A stretch of DNA of 64,000 bases from Sphaerosporella brunnea (taxonomy: Eukaryota > Ascomycota > Pezizomycetes > Pezizales > Pyronemataceae): the NCBI GenBank assembly GCA_008704415.1, contig VXIS01000202.1:1-64000 (forward strand). Reading direction: 5' to 3'. Position numbers and translations under genes: made by a program. Numbering within the stretch: position 1 is the first letter of the stretch; every line of letters begins with the position of its first letter. Shown here piece after piece: positions 8,985-23,992 of this stretch. The notes beneath the pieces are model-generated. The model searched no databases, was not told the DNA's origin, and saw only the letters and a program-made list of their open reading frames with translations.

Positions 8985-11099
8985 CTACCTAGTACCACAC
9001 GTCTGTGCTCGCTGCATCTCTGCCCACTTCTTCAGAGAACTCCTTGTGCATCGTGCGATGTATGATCTTGCGGAATCGGTTCCAGTAGGTGTGTACCGTA
9101 TCCTGCGTCACAACAGCATCGATGCGACCCTGGCAGATGCGCGCAAGGTACCGACCGAATCCACTCCTGGATTACCTCCATCGTCCGACAGAGAGACATT
9201 CGCTTCGCCGTCAAGGAATTCTTCGTTGAATCTGTGCAGGCAATTAGACCCTTTGCAGTCGTCTGAGGGGAAAGCTTACTTACTCTCTCCAGCTCTGGAG
9301 CTGACTTTTATATAGTCACCGCTTGGGCTCGCGGGAAAAAGGGTGCCGTCGGTGGACTAGAAACGTATCTTTTGTGATACGTACCTAAAGCAGAAGCCCT
9401 TTCGAGTCTCGCCTTAGGTCCGGAGGAGAAAAACATTGTGGATGAAGAGGATTTATGCAGATATGAAAAAGAAAGAGAGTCGAGGGAGATAGGATGGCTG
9501 GCCGCCACCGCCCTTAAGAGTCCGGCGTCCATTCAAAACTTAGGTGCTAAGTGTAGCTGCTTCCATTCGGATGCGGAAAAACTAAGGCTCGAAACAGTGA
9601 AAAGAGAGCCCCCAGAGACAGTGTGACTCCCCTTGGGCGGCATGGTCTATGTCGTGGGCGACGGCAACGGAATTAGAAAAAGGAGCAGCAGCCCAGCAGA
9701 TTAATTCGTCAGGGATGATGTTGGAGGGACGTTTCACTGCCTTGCAGACCACGGGATCCCGACGTTGAACTCTGTCGGACCGGATCCAATACCGCAGATC
9801 GCCAACCTTACAGCCACTGGATCAGTCATCTATCACCTTCTGAACCAGCCCCCTAAGTCTAAGCACTGGGTTTCCTATACTTCGATAACTTCTAAAGGTC
9901 GCGACACGGCTTCAAAATTGGCGGTGTGGTACCGCCCGACCACGCTCAGCCTACTTCCCAACCGAACTTAAGATCCCCAAGAACCGTGTCGGAGAGTTTG
10001 AGTACCACGCTGCGAAATATGTTATCCTTAGAGACCCTAAATTCACAGGCGTGTTTGGCGGGGTACGACAACGCTGTTGTACATCCAGCTCACCTGTAGC
10101 CAACGTTCTTCTAGGGCGCCAGCCTTGACAGCATGCCCACCAACACCTACATCATCTCCTCTGGCATCGAGGAAGTGCCCGAGATGAAACCGCGCCCCAT
10201 TTACCCTTCTAACCCTAGTACATACATAGTACCCGGCGCCGGCTCGCGTTCGTCAGTGAGCCCGTTTCGTCGTTGACACCGCCAAACTTCTACCTACCGT
10301 TGCTGCTAAAAGCCTTTGTTGACATGCTGCGATTGGTGGAGGGGTGGGATGGTGGGCAAGAGAGGGCGGCGGGATGGGCGGACATCGATATGTGTGAGCG
10401 ACAGCCCTCGCCGCTGGTACTCTCTTGACCGTTCGTCCATCTGCCGTCCATTGCCACCAGGAATTCCATCACCATAGCATTGTAGTCTGTTCACTCCGTC
10501 CACATCCCCTCACTAGATGTGGTCGGTCGGTGTGCTGGAAATCTCGAGACATCAAGCGCTCGAAGATAGGAGCCTCTACCTAGACGCATGAGGCTTCGCA
10601 GTGAACGCTCACTAGAGGGAACCGGCAGAATTTGGCTTTGTGACGCTGGTGCTGGCGGATGCGGAGAGGTGATTTGTGGAGAGCAAGCTGTGCGCGACTC
10701 GGAGCAGCAGATGTTTATAGTTCGGGATGCGAACCCCAGAATCAAAGCAGCTGGAGTTCTGCTTAACAGCCGTTAGTGAACCCACAAATCACATCGTCGC
10801 ATGCACCCAGTTGCCGTCAGCACCAACCTCAAAAACCCAAATCCCTCCGAATCCCTCTACTGCACAACCTCGCTACATCAAGCAAGGGGATTTACATGGG
10901 TGATGTTCGGGCAACCTTTTCATGTGCTGCAAATTCTTATGCCACCAGCATCGATGAACCACAGCAGATCACAGAGCCAGGAAGGATTGAAGTGAATTAG
11001 GCATTATACAATTGGTGTACTCACTACAACTGCCAATCACAAGACACTGGACGGCAAATGCCTGTGATGAAAACGAAACAAGAGAAGCAGCGGTGCAGG
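8985..11099. other. Gene-free stretch
   Basis: Upstream of the recombinase relic no further domain could be read. A second copy of the patchy repeat noted at 3.6 kb lies at about 10375-10590. Scattered open frames (for example 9765-9971 +) are not recognisable and have no splice support. Confidence 0.4.
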
Positions 11100-13179
11100 T
11101 TAAACAACCTCACACACCATCCCATCCAAACCTTCTCCTCGGGACCGTTCATCCTCAGCCTCACTGAGACTACCATCCAGAGGAAGCCGTTGGGAATTGC
11201 AGCCCAAATCACCATTTCGGGTACCGCTTGCTGGTCCGCTACAAGCTTCTGCCGTTTGAGTGAACGCGTTCTCATGAGGCCCAAAAACCTTTTTAATTAC
11301 CTTTGGCGTCCGATCTCCCAGAGTATCTCCAAGCTGGTATATGTGTACAGTACCGTCTGTGGAGAATGCATAAACACTCATGCCTGGGCCGCTGTCTACA
11401 GCTAGATCGACGAGGCCCAGAATAATGCCAATATGAGATCCTCGGATGATAATGGACTCTTCTGGAGAAGCGCTAGACCCTCGACGATTGCTGTTATCAT
11501 TCCCTTCACCGGCGTTGGCACCAGGTGCCATCGCATTGAATGTATCCGGAGGGATTGAAAAGAACACAACGTGGTCGTTATAGCCAGCAGCAACCCGTAC
11601 GCCATGTTGCAGATCCGCGCCGACAGCATAAACATTCGCTCGAGGTCGCTCTTGTGGATCGCCCACGGTTCTTATCCAAGTTTCGATGTCTCCCTCTTCA
11701 TCGTCCTCCTTCGGCTCCCCGGTAAAATCCCGTGGTATAAGCCAAATCTTTCTTAACAACTTTGTGGGCCCGCTAAAAAGGCGTTAGCTGAAACCGTGAA
11801 AAGAATACCGAGAGCTTGCAGGCGGACCCTAGGGGTGCATCACTTCCGAGGCATAATGATCCAGTTGCAGGGTCCGTAAAAAGGATATGGTAGCCATCGC
11901 TCAAAGGCACTGCCTGAAAATGGTCGCTTTGGCCGTTCCGCGGCCCCCATGTCCCTCCCCAGCATGCTAGTGAGGAATGGGAGACATCAAATCGTCTAGA
12001 CAGTGGACGGGTCTCTTCAGGATGGACAGCGCTGGATATAAGCCTGAGTTTCTTTGCCGAATCGATTCCACGTCTCGGTGGAAGAAAATACAGAAAGTCC
12101 GTCGGTGCCGTCAACGGGAACCATCTATTCAAGTCCTGGCCAGTAAGCGCGTCAACCCCTAGAGGGTCAGAATCGAGTCTCCTCATATTCAAGAACTGGA
12201 ACAGCTCACAGTGCAACTCAATTCCACCCACACAGCCAAAAGCGACGCATCTACGCTGAGGACATATCGCGACACTTCGCGGGGGATCGTCATCGGTGCA
12301 TAGGTTTCTGTAGGTGAACTTCGCCCCTGGCTCAACAATGTCATGGACTAAGCCCATCCTACCATCCTACACACTCAGTATCCCCGAAAAAGCGTTTAAA
12401 ATGTTGGCTCTCACCAGCAGTATCGCAACCGAGTAACGCCCACTGCTTGTGTCCATGCTCGCGGCCAGAGCTTTTCGTGGACAGATGACAGTTGCCACAG
12501 ACTCCAACAAATCCCGGCCATTCGATCGTAGGTGGTAGACATAAACCACACACCCACCACATAGCAACGCATAAGTGCCACACGTTGAGACCGTGAAATG
12601 ACTGGTTGCTGAGCTTAGGAACGCTGACACCTCGATGATAGTGGACTTGCGCAGCCCACAAATGCCAGTTCCATTACAGCCCAGACTATATTCTCTTGAA
12701 AGTCTTCTGGACAGATAGCTGGGGTTCTGCGAGTCCTTGATATCCGGATCGGTTTTACAAAAGCCTATGGTTTCGAGATGGTGCCGCAGGACGGGGACAT
12801 GTAGTGACGAAGCATACCACACACGACATGTTCGACGCGCATTGTTGAAGTCCGCTGCGTCCATCAGCCATAGGATCTGCTGGACAAGCTCTACAGGCAA
12901 TTTGAAAACGGCCGGGAACTTCAATTGTCTGAGTGCCTGGATAGCGTCACGCCATCCTCTAGACACAAGTCGGACATTCAAAACATCTCGAAACTCCAAA
13001 AAGCCAATCAATCGATCGAACAGGGTAGCGGTTAGTGGCTTCGGTAAGGCACTCTCGAAGAGCCCAAAAATTGAGTCCCCTTTCAGTCTGCTATCCGAGA
13101 TTGATTGAGCACCAATCCCTTGGGGATTGGGCGGTCGCTGAGAAGAAGCGCTGGTCTCCAGTGGGGCTCCAGTATTCAT
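11100..13179 (-). CDS. F-box domain protein, ~660 aa
   Basis: Exons, in transcript order, are 13179-12415, 12366-11809 and 11759-11100. Introns are 48 nt (GTGAGA...GTGTAG) and 49 nt (GTATTC...CACAAAG). The first splice gives ...VAILL|DGRMGLVHD... and the second ...CKLS|LLRKIWLIPRDF. The ATG at 13179 (MNTGAPLET) follows a start-less open frame. An F-box-like motif lies near residues 100-150 (FKLPVELVQQILWLM..F.NARRTCRVWY), preceded by a related LFDRLIGFLEFRDVLNVRLVSRGW stretch. The C-terminal half resembles the uncharacterised beta-rich (WD-like) region of fungal F-box proteins, including GVRVAAGY and VVFFSIPPD. It is probably an SCF ubiquitin-ligase substrate adaptor; the substrate is unknown. 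Confidence 0.7.
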
Positions 13180-14689
13180 CCCCTCTTCTGCAGGAGAGGG
13201 TGGAGTGCAATTTGGCGTCGGGGTGTACGAATTGAGCGAGCGGATCTTCCGCGAGAAGCAGAAATCAAAGGTCGCCAGGATGGCTATCGTGGCACCGTAG
13301 CTCAGCGGTGGATAAACAACACGGAGCAATTGACATGGAAGAAGACTCGAGTGGTGATCGCAAGTTGCAGAAGGATGATAGCCAGTGATCGAGTGAATGG
13401 GCGGTGATCTGCAGCGATCGTGTGAGAATAGATGAACGACAGACCGCTAGCGGCGGGTTAGGGGTTGGGTGCCGCGTTAACCTCAAACGGGCATAAGCAC
13501 ATGAATTTCATCCGCTGAGGTCGACAGCTTGCCCGCGATTGCAGTGCAATTTCCTGGAGAACATAGCAGAGAAACGAGAAGTTGGAGCTTGCTAGAGTAA
13601 CAGAGTAGACACAATAGATACATATATGTACATATGTAGTATTGCCTGCTTAGTAGTACAATTATATCATCCAAAGTATTCATGCATATCGAAACCACGT
13701 CCACTGTGGGGGTGATCCAGTGACGGGCCTGTGAATTTGGCCTGGTGTGGGCACGACGTAGAGTATTGCTAGCTTCACTAAATATCACTCACGGTTTTGA
13801 TCTACTTGAGACGTTGTCGAGCGGAGACGAGACTGAACCTGATCTTTCCCATGCCATCACTGGTGTCGGCAAGTGAAATCACCGCCCCATCACAACGGCA
13901 AGGGAAAGTATTATCCAGATGCGTGGGTGCTATGCAAGAACACCCGAGATAGTAACCTTAACGAAAGTTTGGTTCACCAAAGGAGCGCGCTGGTGGGAGG
14001 AAACCGATCGGATAGTTGAAGGGAGGAGAGCAATGGGAGCAATGATCGAGTCAGAGTGGAGGGATGACGCATGGTCCCATCGGAGAGAAAGCGGTGAAAA
14101 GCGGATGCTGAAAGGCTTTCTATGATGACAGTAGAGTAGAGGGACAAGTCATGAGCATCGAGAAGCTTATGGGTGGGGGTTGCTCCAACCCAACTGCGCT
14201 TGATGAATTCAGGTGGAGGTGTTCGTGCAAGCGCGCTTTGCTTGCGCTCGGACACCAACGCACGGGCCATGCCGTGCCGTGGCAGCAAAAATCCTCAATC
14301 CGCAAGGATTTGCGGCCTGCTTTTGCCCCGCTATTGGATGACGTACCGGACAACAAACACGGCTGCTCTCCCCGCCCCGCGCCCACCACCACCACCACCT
14401 CCACCTCCACCTCCACCACCATCAACCATGCTGGTATAGATAGCATCAAGGAAAAACAACGCAACGCACCGCGCGAAGGGCGTGCGGTGCGGTGCCTGTT
14501 AATTACGGCATGCATTCTTCTGTAGAGTAGAGAGAGTACTTAGAGACTGTAGTGCCCCCCCGCCTTCTCCTGATCGATTACTATCCCCCCCTTCAACTTC
14601 CACGCTTTCCTTCAAAACAACCCCCCCCCGGTCAGCTATCCTTAGCTTTCATCCCTTCTCCGCCCTATCCCTTTCCATCACATTCAGCT
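13180..14689. promoter_or_regulatory. Divergent intergenic region between F-box gene and GDB1
   Basis: This is a 1.5 kb head-to-head spacer. The F-box-proximal part shows a tRNA A-box-like word near 13300 but no B-box. A run of CCACCACCACCTCCACC-type trinucleotides lies at 14385-14425. From about 14555 to 14690 the + strand is C/T-rich, a common fungal core-promoter and leader feature, directly before the GDB1 ATG. Confidence 0.4.
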
Positions 14690-17600
14690 ATGGCACCATC
14701 AGCACAGGACCCCCCGCTCGTCTATCTGCTTCATCTGAACGATGCGGGAGCTCCAGACGTCGGTGGAGACATCATCAATCTTCCAGCCCCGATCAAGCCA
14801 TATACCCTCCGTTTCGCTATTCAGGGTGCGAGTTCCATCTGTCGAGAGGGCAAGCTGTGGATAAACGTGCCTGAGGAGGGCCAATCGTTTGAGAGGGAGA
14901 ACTTCCGTGATATCCCGTTCGTCCTCCAATTTTTTCATTGCGAATGTTGTGGTGTAGAAGTCGGTGTTTTCATCTCATCTCGTCGTGTCCGGCTGCTGGA
15001 CTGGCTTATTGAGCTTGGGTCGTCCTATCGTAGCGTTTTCCATGCTAACGTCCCCTGCCCAGACTCAATCCTTCGTTCGGCCGCGCTCTACACATTGATA
15101 TCAAAATCTCCAAACCGGGGACCTACTGCTACTATATCTCATATACCCCACTGCCACCGTTTACCACCGCTTTGAACGCCGAGCCCCCGAAACCCACACG
15201 AACCGACTCCTTCTATGTTACGGTAGCCCCAAGTTTGGCCATTAACGGAGAGCCATTGCAGCTGAGTTCGCTCTCAGTGTGCTCAGTGCTCTCCAAGTTT
15301 TTGGGCCCGGTGAACAAGTGGGATGCCTACATGAAGTACATTTCCCAGAAGGGCTACAACATGGTGCACTTCACTCCTCTCATGGAGCGTGGAGCGTCCA
15401 ATTCGCCATTCAGTCTGTTCAACCAGTGCAATTTCGATCCAATAGCGTTTCCCGGCGGCGAGAGAGATGTTCGAGCGATGGTTACCCAGATGGAGACGGA
15501 GCACGGCATACTGAGTTTGACGGACGTTGTGTGGAACCACACTGCCCACAATTCCGAGTGGCTGCAGCACCATCCTGAGGCCGGATACAACCGTCTTACT
15601 GCACCGTGGTTGGAATCGGCGTATCAGTTCGACGAGGCCCTTCTCGACTTTAGCAGGAAACTAGGTGCACTCGGCTACCCCACCGAATTGAAGACCGTCG
15701 AAGACCTGCTGAAGGTGATGGATGGTATCAAGATTCATGTCATTGCCCAGCTCAAACTATGGGAGTTTTATATCCTTGATGTTAAGGCGAACGTCGAGGC
15801 CATCATTACGAAATGGGCTACTAGTGACGTCGGGGCGGCAGTAGCTGTATTGAAGGGCCAAGGCTACAACAAGGAAATGACATTGCAGGAGAAGGCTATT
15901 TTCCTTGCTGCCCGTGGCATGCGAGATGCGGACCGCTTGGGAGAGAGGTTCAGGAAGTACATCGATGCCGAAGTCGGTGCAGCCTTCGTGCAGCTCGACT
16001 TCGGCAGTGCGCCATCTAGCGACGATTCGGACTCTTTGGCAGCCGCCGAAAAGGGCCTCAAGAGCGTGCTCGATGAGATAAACCTACCGTTTTACAAAGA
16101 ATACGATGTCGATATTGCGGAAGCGCAAGAGCAACTGTACAATCGAATCGATTACACACGTATTGCCGACCATGGGCCAAAGATGGGCCCGATCACTGAA
16201 GAGAGCCCGTTGATCGAAACTTACTTCACCCGCCTTCCCCTCAACGATATCACCAAGAAGCATGATCCCAAGAGTCTGGCAGTGGCCAACAATGGTTGGC
16301 TATGGGCTAACACCTCGGATTTTGCCTCGTCCAAGCACAAGTCGTATCTGCGTCGTGAGGTGATCACCTGGGGTGATTGTGTGAAGCTGCGGTATGGGGA
16401 TAAGCCAGAAGACTCGCCATACCTGTGGGATTTCATGGCCAAGTACACCACACTGATGGCCCAAGTCTTCCATGGTTTCCGGATCGACAACTGCCATTCC
16501 ACTCCCATCCACGTAGGCGAGTACATGCTCGACATTGCCAGACGTGTGCGTCCTGACCTTTACACCGTTGCCGAGCTGTTCACTGGCGATGAGCGCAAGG
16601 ACAAGGTGTTCCTCGAGAGGCTCGGACTCAGCAGTCTCATCCGTGAGGCCATGGTGGCCTGGGGCCCGGGCGAGCTCTCCCGGCTATTGCATAGGCACGG
16701 CGGAAAGCCCATCGGTAGCTTTGAACAGGAGTTTGTCACTCGTGGAGCAGCTCAAGGCGAGATGATCCGGAAGGTCACTGGGGCCCCGATCCATGCGCTC
16801 TTCATGGACTGCACCCACGACAATGAAGTTCCCACGCAGAAGCGAACTCCCCAGGACACACTTCCCAATGGTGCTCTCTCGACTATGTGCGATTGCGCCA
16901 TAGGGTCCGTCGTTGGATTTGACGAAATCTACCCACACCTGATCGATCTTGTCCACGAGACTCGTACATACGAAGTGCCTCCCGATTCACTTGAGAGCCC
17001 TACAGCGGGTATTGCCAGTGTCAAGGCAATCATGAACGAAATTCATAGCAAGATGGGCAAGGAAGGATACACAGAAATGCACGTTCACCACGAGGGTGAC
17101 TACATCACCATGCATCGTGTGCACCCCAAGAGCCACCATGGATATTTCTTGATCGCTCATTGCGCGTTTACCAAGGGGACCGAGAGAGGCAACTTCAACC
17201 CCGTGGCGATCCCGAGGACCAAAGTCAAGTCACTTGGAACCTGGTCACTGGAGGTTGATGGCAGCCCGGAGACGATCAAGGAAGTGATGGAAGACCCAAC
17301 CACTCTCCGTGGCTTGCCTTCAAAACTGTTGAAGCTCGACACCCCTCGCATCGAGACGACTGACGATGCTACCATCATCACCATTGGCGAAGTCTTCCCT
17401 CCGGGAAGTATTGCTCTTTTCGAAACCTGGGTTGAAGGGTTTGAAGGAACCGAATTGGACTCTTTCTCGGTCAGTGGTGCAGAGGATGCTTTCAAGAACA
17501 CTGATCTGAAAGCACTCAACTATCTTCTTTACCGCTGCGACGCTGAAGAGCGAGACACTTCGGACGGCAAGGACGGTGTTTACAATGTCCCAGGACATGG

Positions 17601-19554
17601 TGCGCTGGTCTATGCAGGTCTTCAAGGTTGGTGGTCGGTCGTCGAAGATATCGTCAAAGGCAACAACCTTGGCCATCCCCTCTGTGACCACCTCCGAAGT
17701 GGCATATGGGCTTTGGACTGGACGGTAGGACGCCTGGAGAAACTTTCAAAGCAGGGACATGGGGGCTTGGAGGGACCCATTGCATGGCTTCGGGAGCGAT
17801 TTGACAAGATCAAAGCGGTTCCGAGCTTCCTTGTTCCCCGATACTTTGCTTTGGTGCTGCAGACAGCGTATGTTGCCGCTACCGAGCGAGCTATCTCCTT
17901 ATTTGGTGAAAATATTCAGCAAGGTACAGACTTCTTGAAGTCACTTGCTTTGGTCAGTGTTCAGATGAATGGGTAAGCTCTCTCTAGTATATTATGGTTG
18001 GGTTTACTCTAACCTGCCACAGATACACCAAGACCGGCTCGCTCTGGCCAGACAAGGAGGTGTCCTCCATGGCGGCTGGACTCCCTCACTTCGCGGTCCA
18101 GTGGGCTCGCTGCTGGGGACGTGATGTCTTCATCTCTCTGCGTGGTCTACATCTCGCCGTTGGCCGCTATTCTGATGCTAGAGAGCACATCCTGGCGTTT
18201 GCCTCTGTGCTCAAGCACGGCATGATCCCCAACCTCCTGGGCGCGGGTAAGACTCCGAGATACAATGCTCGAGATTCCATTTGGTTCTTCCTCCAGGCCA
18301 TTCAGGATTACACAATCATGGTGCCGGACGGCCAAAAGATCATCCAGGAGAAGGTCAAGCGACGCTTCCTTCCCTATGATGACACCTGGTTCCCTGTCGA
18401 TGATCCCAGGGCGTACTCGAAGGAGAGCACTATCGAGGAGGTCATCCAGGAGGCCATGCAGAGGCATGCTCAAGGCTTCAACTACAAGGAGGCCAATGCG
18501 GGCCCAGGTCTTGACAACCAGATGAGGGATGAGGGATTCTACGTCCAAGTCCAGCCGGATTGGGAAACTGGTTTCGTTTCGGGTGGTAACCAGTGGAACT
18601 GTGGTACTTGGATGGACAAGATGGGAGAGAGCGATAAGGCGGGCAACAGAGGACATCCAGGTAGGTCACAGCTCATTCAGTTTATGTGTAGGTTTGCTAA
18701 AGACAGCAGGTACTCCAAGAGACGGTGCCGCCATCGAGATCACAGGTCTTCTTTACAGCACCCTTAAGTGGCTTGCCACCCTCAGCAAGGAGAAGACGTA
18801 CAAGTGGAGCTCCGTAAAGAAGAGCGATGGTAGCGAAATCACCTTCGAGGTCTGGGCCAAGCTCATCAAGGACAACTTTGAGCGCTGCTACTACATCCCA
18901 AAGGATCCCAAGGACGACCCCAAGTACGTCATCAAAGAGAACACCGTCAACCGCCGGGGTATCTACAAGGACCTATTTGGCAGCACCAGCGTCTATGAGG
19001 ACTACCAGCTCCGGTAAGTTATTCCGTTCTTCCTTCATATGCTTTCTTTATTAACACCGCCTTTTAGGCCTAACTATGCCATCGCCATGACGGTAGCCCC
19101 CGACATCTTCGACCCTGAGCACGCTCTCGGCTGCCTCGAACTCGCAGATACCGTCCTCCACAAGCCCCTCGGCATCGCTACTCTGGACCCAGCAGATCGA
19201 AACTACCGTCCCAACTACATCAACTCTTTGGACAACGACGACTTTGCGACAGCCAAGGGCCGCAACTACCACCAAGGCCCCGAGTGGCTCTGGCCACTCG
19301 GCTTCTTCCTCCGCGCCATGCTCACATTCGACTCCAAGCGGAGAAAGACCAAGGCAGAGCGTCTGGAGATGTTGCAGCAGCTGGCGGCCAGGATGGAGGG
19401 CTGTATAAACGAGATCACCCGCACCCCCTGGGCGGGATTGACCGAGTTGACCAACGAGAATGGGTCCTTCTGTTCTGACTCCAGCCCCACGCAGGCATGG
19501 AGTGCCGGGTGTCTGGTGGATTTGTTTTATGATGCTGAGAAGGTGGATGTTTGA
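14690..19554 (+). CDS. GDB1: Glycogen debranching enzyme
   Basis: Bifunctional 4-alpha-glucanotransferase / amylo-1,6-glucosidase that clears limit-dextrin branches during glycogen breakdown in the cytosol. Five exons: 14690-14916, 15063-17972, 18023-18660, 18710-19013 and 19068-19554, for 1521 aa (yeast Gdb1 has 1536). The first donor (GTTCGT) is the least certain. It yields FRDIP|LNPSFGRALHIDIKI, matching the family's FRExKLNPDF. The N-terminal GH13-type transferase domain shows DVVWNH, then FRIDNCHSTP with the likely nucleophile at Asp551, and AELFTG. The C-terminal GH133 glucosidase part includes PHFAVQWARCWGRDVFISLRG, DKAGNRGHPG|TPRDGAAIEI, NYAIAMTVAP and GPEWLWPLGFF. It is intact, and convergent with DED1. 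Confidence 0.95.
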
Positions 19555-20470
19555 TTGTTTAATTGTTTTTTTGGCTTGGGTGGGATACTTAGATCTTGTT
19601 GCGGGATATCCTATGAATTTATGGCTGAATGATTACGACGAAGCTTCCCTTCTGCCGTAGTTAAGTAAACTACACTGTGACTCGTATTGATTCAGACGAC
19701 GTCACTCGCACCATGCAGCAGCGAAACAATTATGCAGCCAAATCCACATTTCATTACCACCATTAAGTAGTAATAGTAAGCTGCAATATACAAAGCAAGA
19801 AGAGCAGGAGTCTCATCTAACGCACAAGAAAAAGTTGACCCATTCCTCAGAAAAGAGAAAAAAAAAAAAGAAAAAAAAGCACAAGTAACTCCGTTTGCGA
19901 ACACCCCCCCGATTTCCCAGAACAAGTTATGGTTGGTTGCATCCGACAAAGAGACCCGATTCTATCTGTAGTGTAGAAGAGTAAAACCGAAACCCGTACA
20001 GTAACCCAGCCGCCGTCACCGTCACCGCCGCCGCCTCCGCACCCCCTCCCCCGATTGTGATCCCCGTGTGCATGATGCTGAAAATGTACCAGGAAAGAAG
20101 AAGACGCCCAATGGAGTGAGAAAACGCAAAGGAAAAAGAAAAAGCAAAAACACGGGAAAAAAAGAAAATATGCCCAAGAGTAAAAGTACCTAACAAATGA
20201 TGAATGGGCATCAGAAAGAAATCATGAACAATGAAAATGAGACCCCCAGTAGTTCAAAGCAAGAACAGAAAAAGAGAAAAAAGACAAAACCCAACAGATT
20301 GCGCCATGTTTCAAAACCTTTAAGCCCAAATCCTCTTATACCCAAGTTCGTGTGTGTGTATGCCGTAAGATAAGAACCAGAAAGAAAACATTATCGTAAA
20401 AACATTCTCTCGTTCTCATCGTCGTGAGGAAGAAGAAGGGTAAAACATTACGCAACGCCGTGGTGGTTTT
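19555..20470. other. Convergent 3' intergenic region (GDB1 / DED1)
   Basis: This holds the 3' ends of two convergent genes. It is A/G-rich with an A-rich run at 19857-19879. No further gene is seen. Confidence 0.5.
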
Positions 20471-22657
<2,187 letters not shown>

Positions 22658-23992
22658 GTTCGATTAGTGAGCTTGCGCTGTGATCGGTGCTTGCTGGAAA
22701 GCGATGAGGTGTGGTTGCAAAGTTATTAGAGAAATGAAGCGGTTGCCGAAGAGTGCAGCAAGCTCGTGCTCGTGTAAGATGTAGGAATGACTGTTTTCGA
22801 TGAAACAGAAGGATCTCTCGCCGTTCGTGACTGGAAAAGCGAGTAATGTGAAGCGCTTCGTATCTTTCCGTCTAAAAGAGGTCGTAACGTCTAGAAGGAA
22901 AGAAAGACAAAAACTCTGAAAAAACTTTTGTTGCTGCTGTAAGGCTTTGTGAAGCGACGGGGGGGGGGCAAAAAAACGAGAGACGGTATGCTCTTGTCTT
23001 TTGCGATTATGGGGAGTAAAGTTGGTAGGTGTAAGATGGTTGATGACGGGGGGTGGTGGGAGGAGGTGAGGTGGATGTATGGGTGTATGGGGGGAAGGTT
23101 GGTGGTTGTAGGAGAAGGAGGGTAGTTTTTTTGGGAGGAAGAGAAGGAACCAGGGCTCGGCTTGGTTTGGGATTTTTTTGGGGGGGAGGTGGTTGGAAGG
23201 AAAAAAAGTTGTGACAGGCGAGCGGCGAAGACAATTTTGCCTCTGAGATTTTTGGGGTACGAGAGGACCCTGCGCGCCAAGGCTTGGGTGCTGACTAATG
23301 CTGCAACGCCAGCGCAGCCAACGAGATCACACATGCACCACGCAAAGCTGCAGGAATTTGCTTTGAACTTTGAAACCCGTCTATTTTTTTTTTTTTTTTT
23401 TTCTTTGTCCGCACTAAAGCTTGCCTATTATAGATCAAAAGTAACGCCTGTTTTTTATTTTGTTTTTTATTTTATTGGAGAGTTTGCGATTCCGGAATTG
23501 CCAAGGCTCCGCGGTTGCGATTGTCGATTTTGGATTTGTATTGAAGTCGCAAACTCTCTATTCATCCGTTCATTTCATTCATTCGCGAGACGGCGAAGGC
23601 AGCTCGCGGAAGGGCCGTGTCCACCCTTGCATCTCAGCCTCGTCTATCGCTGGCCCTATGGGTTCATCTACTCTAACACCCCCCCCCCGCTGCGATCAAG
23701 ATTGGTGCTTAGCACGTGTTCTATGGGCACGCGAGGTGCGACTTCTAGAATATTTATGTAACTAAATGTCCGTTGCGCGTCAATTTACCCAGCTCACCGC
23801 TTTGGAATGTGCTCCTGCAGTTCTGCCCGGCGTGCTGAATAGGGGCACTCCACCTGTTAGTCAGATTTCACTAACCACGCCGCATATATAGCGTGGACAC
23901 CTCTTTGCATTGAAAGAGCTGTCATTTTGTAGCTCCTCCCCGGTGCCACTACCGTAGATCTAGAGACACATGAACGCAGCAGCAACAATCGT
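22658..23992. promoter_or_regulatory. DED1 upstream region
   Basis: This 1.3 kb lies between the DED1 start and the PRE10 stop. The minus strand is C/A/T-rich before the DED1 ATG (about 22960-23220), consistent with a long pyrimidine-rich leader. It has a homopolymer T run at 23384-23402 and a C run near 23681-23688. No gene is recognised. Confidence 0.4.

Noticed and set aside
11058..11405. 115-codon + strand frame
   Set aside because: It is antisense to the last exon of the F-box gene.
13285..13310. tRNA A-box-like sequence (TAGCTCAGCGGTGG)
   Set aside because: No B-box (GGTTCGANTCC-like) and no acceptor-stem pairing within 100 bp downstream.
14552..15175. 207-codon frame over the GDB1 start
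   Set aside because: It uses a non-ATG start and runs through the first GDB1 intron; the spliced model restores family-conserved residues.
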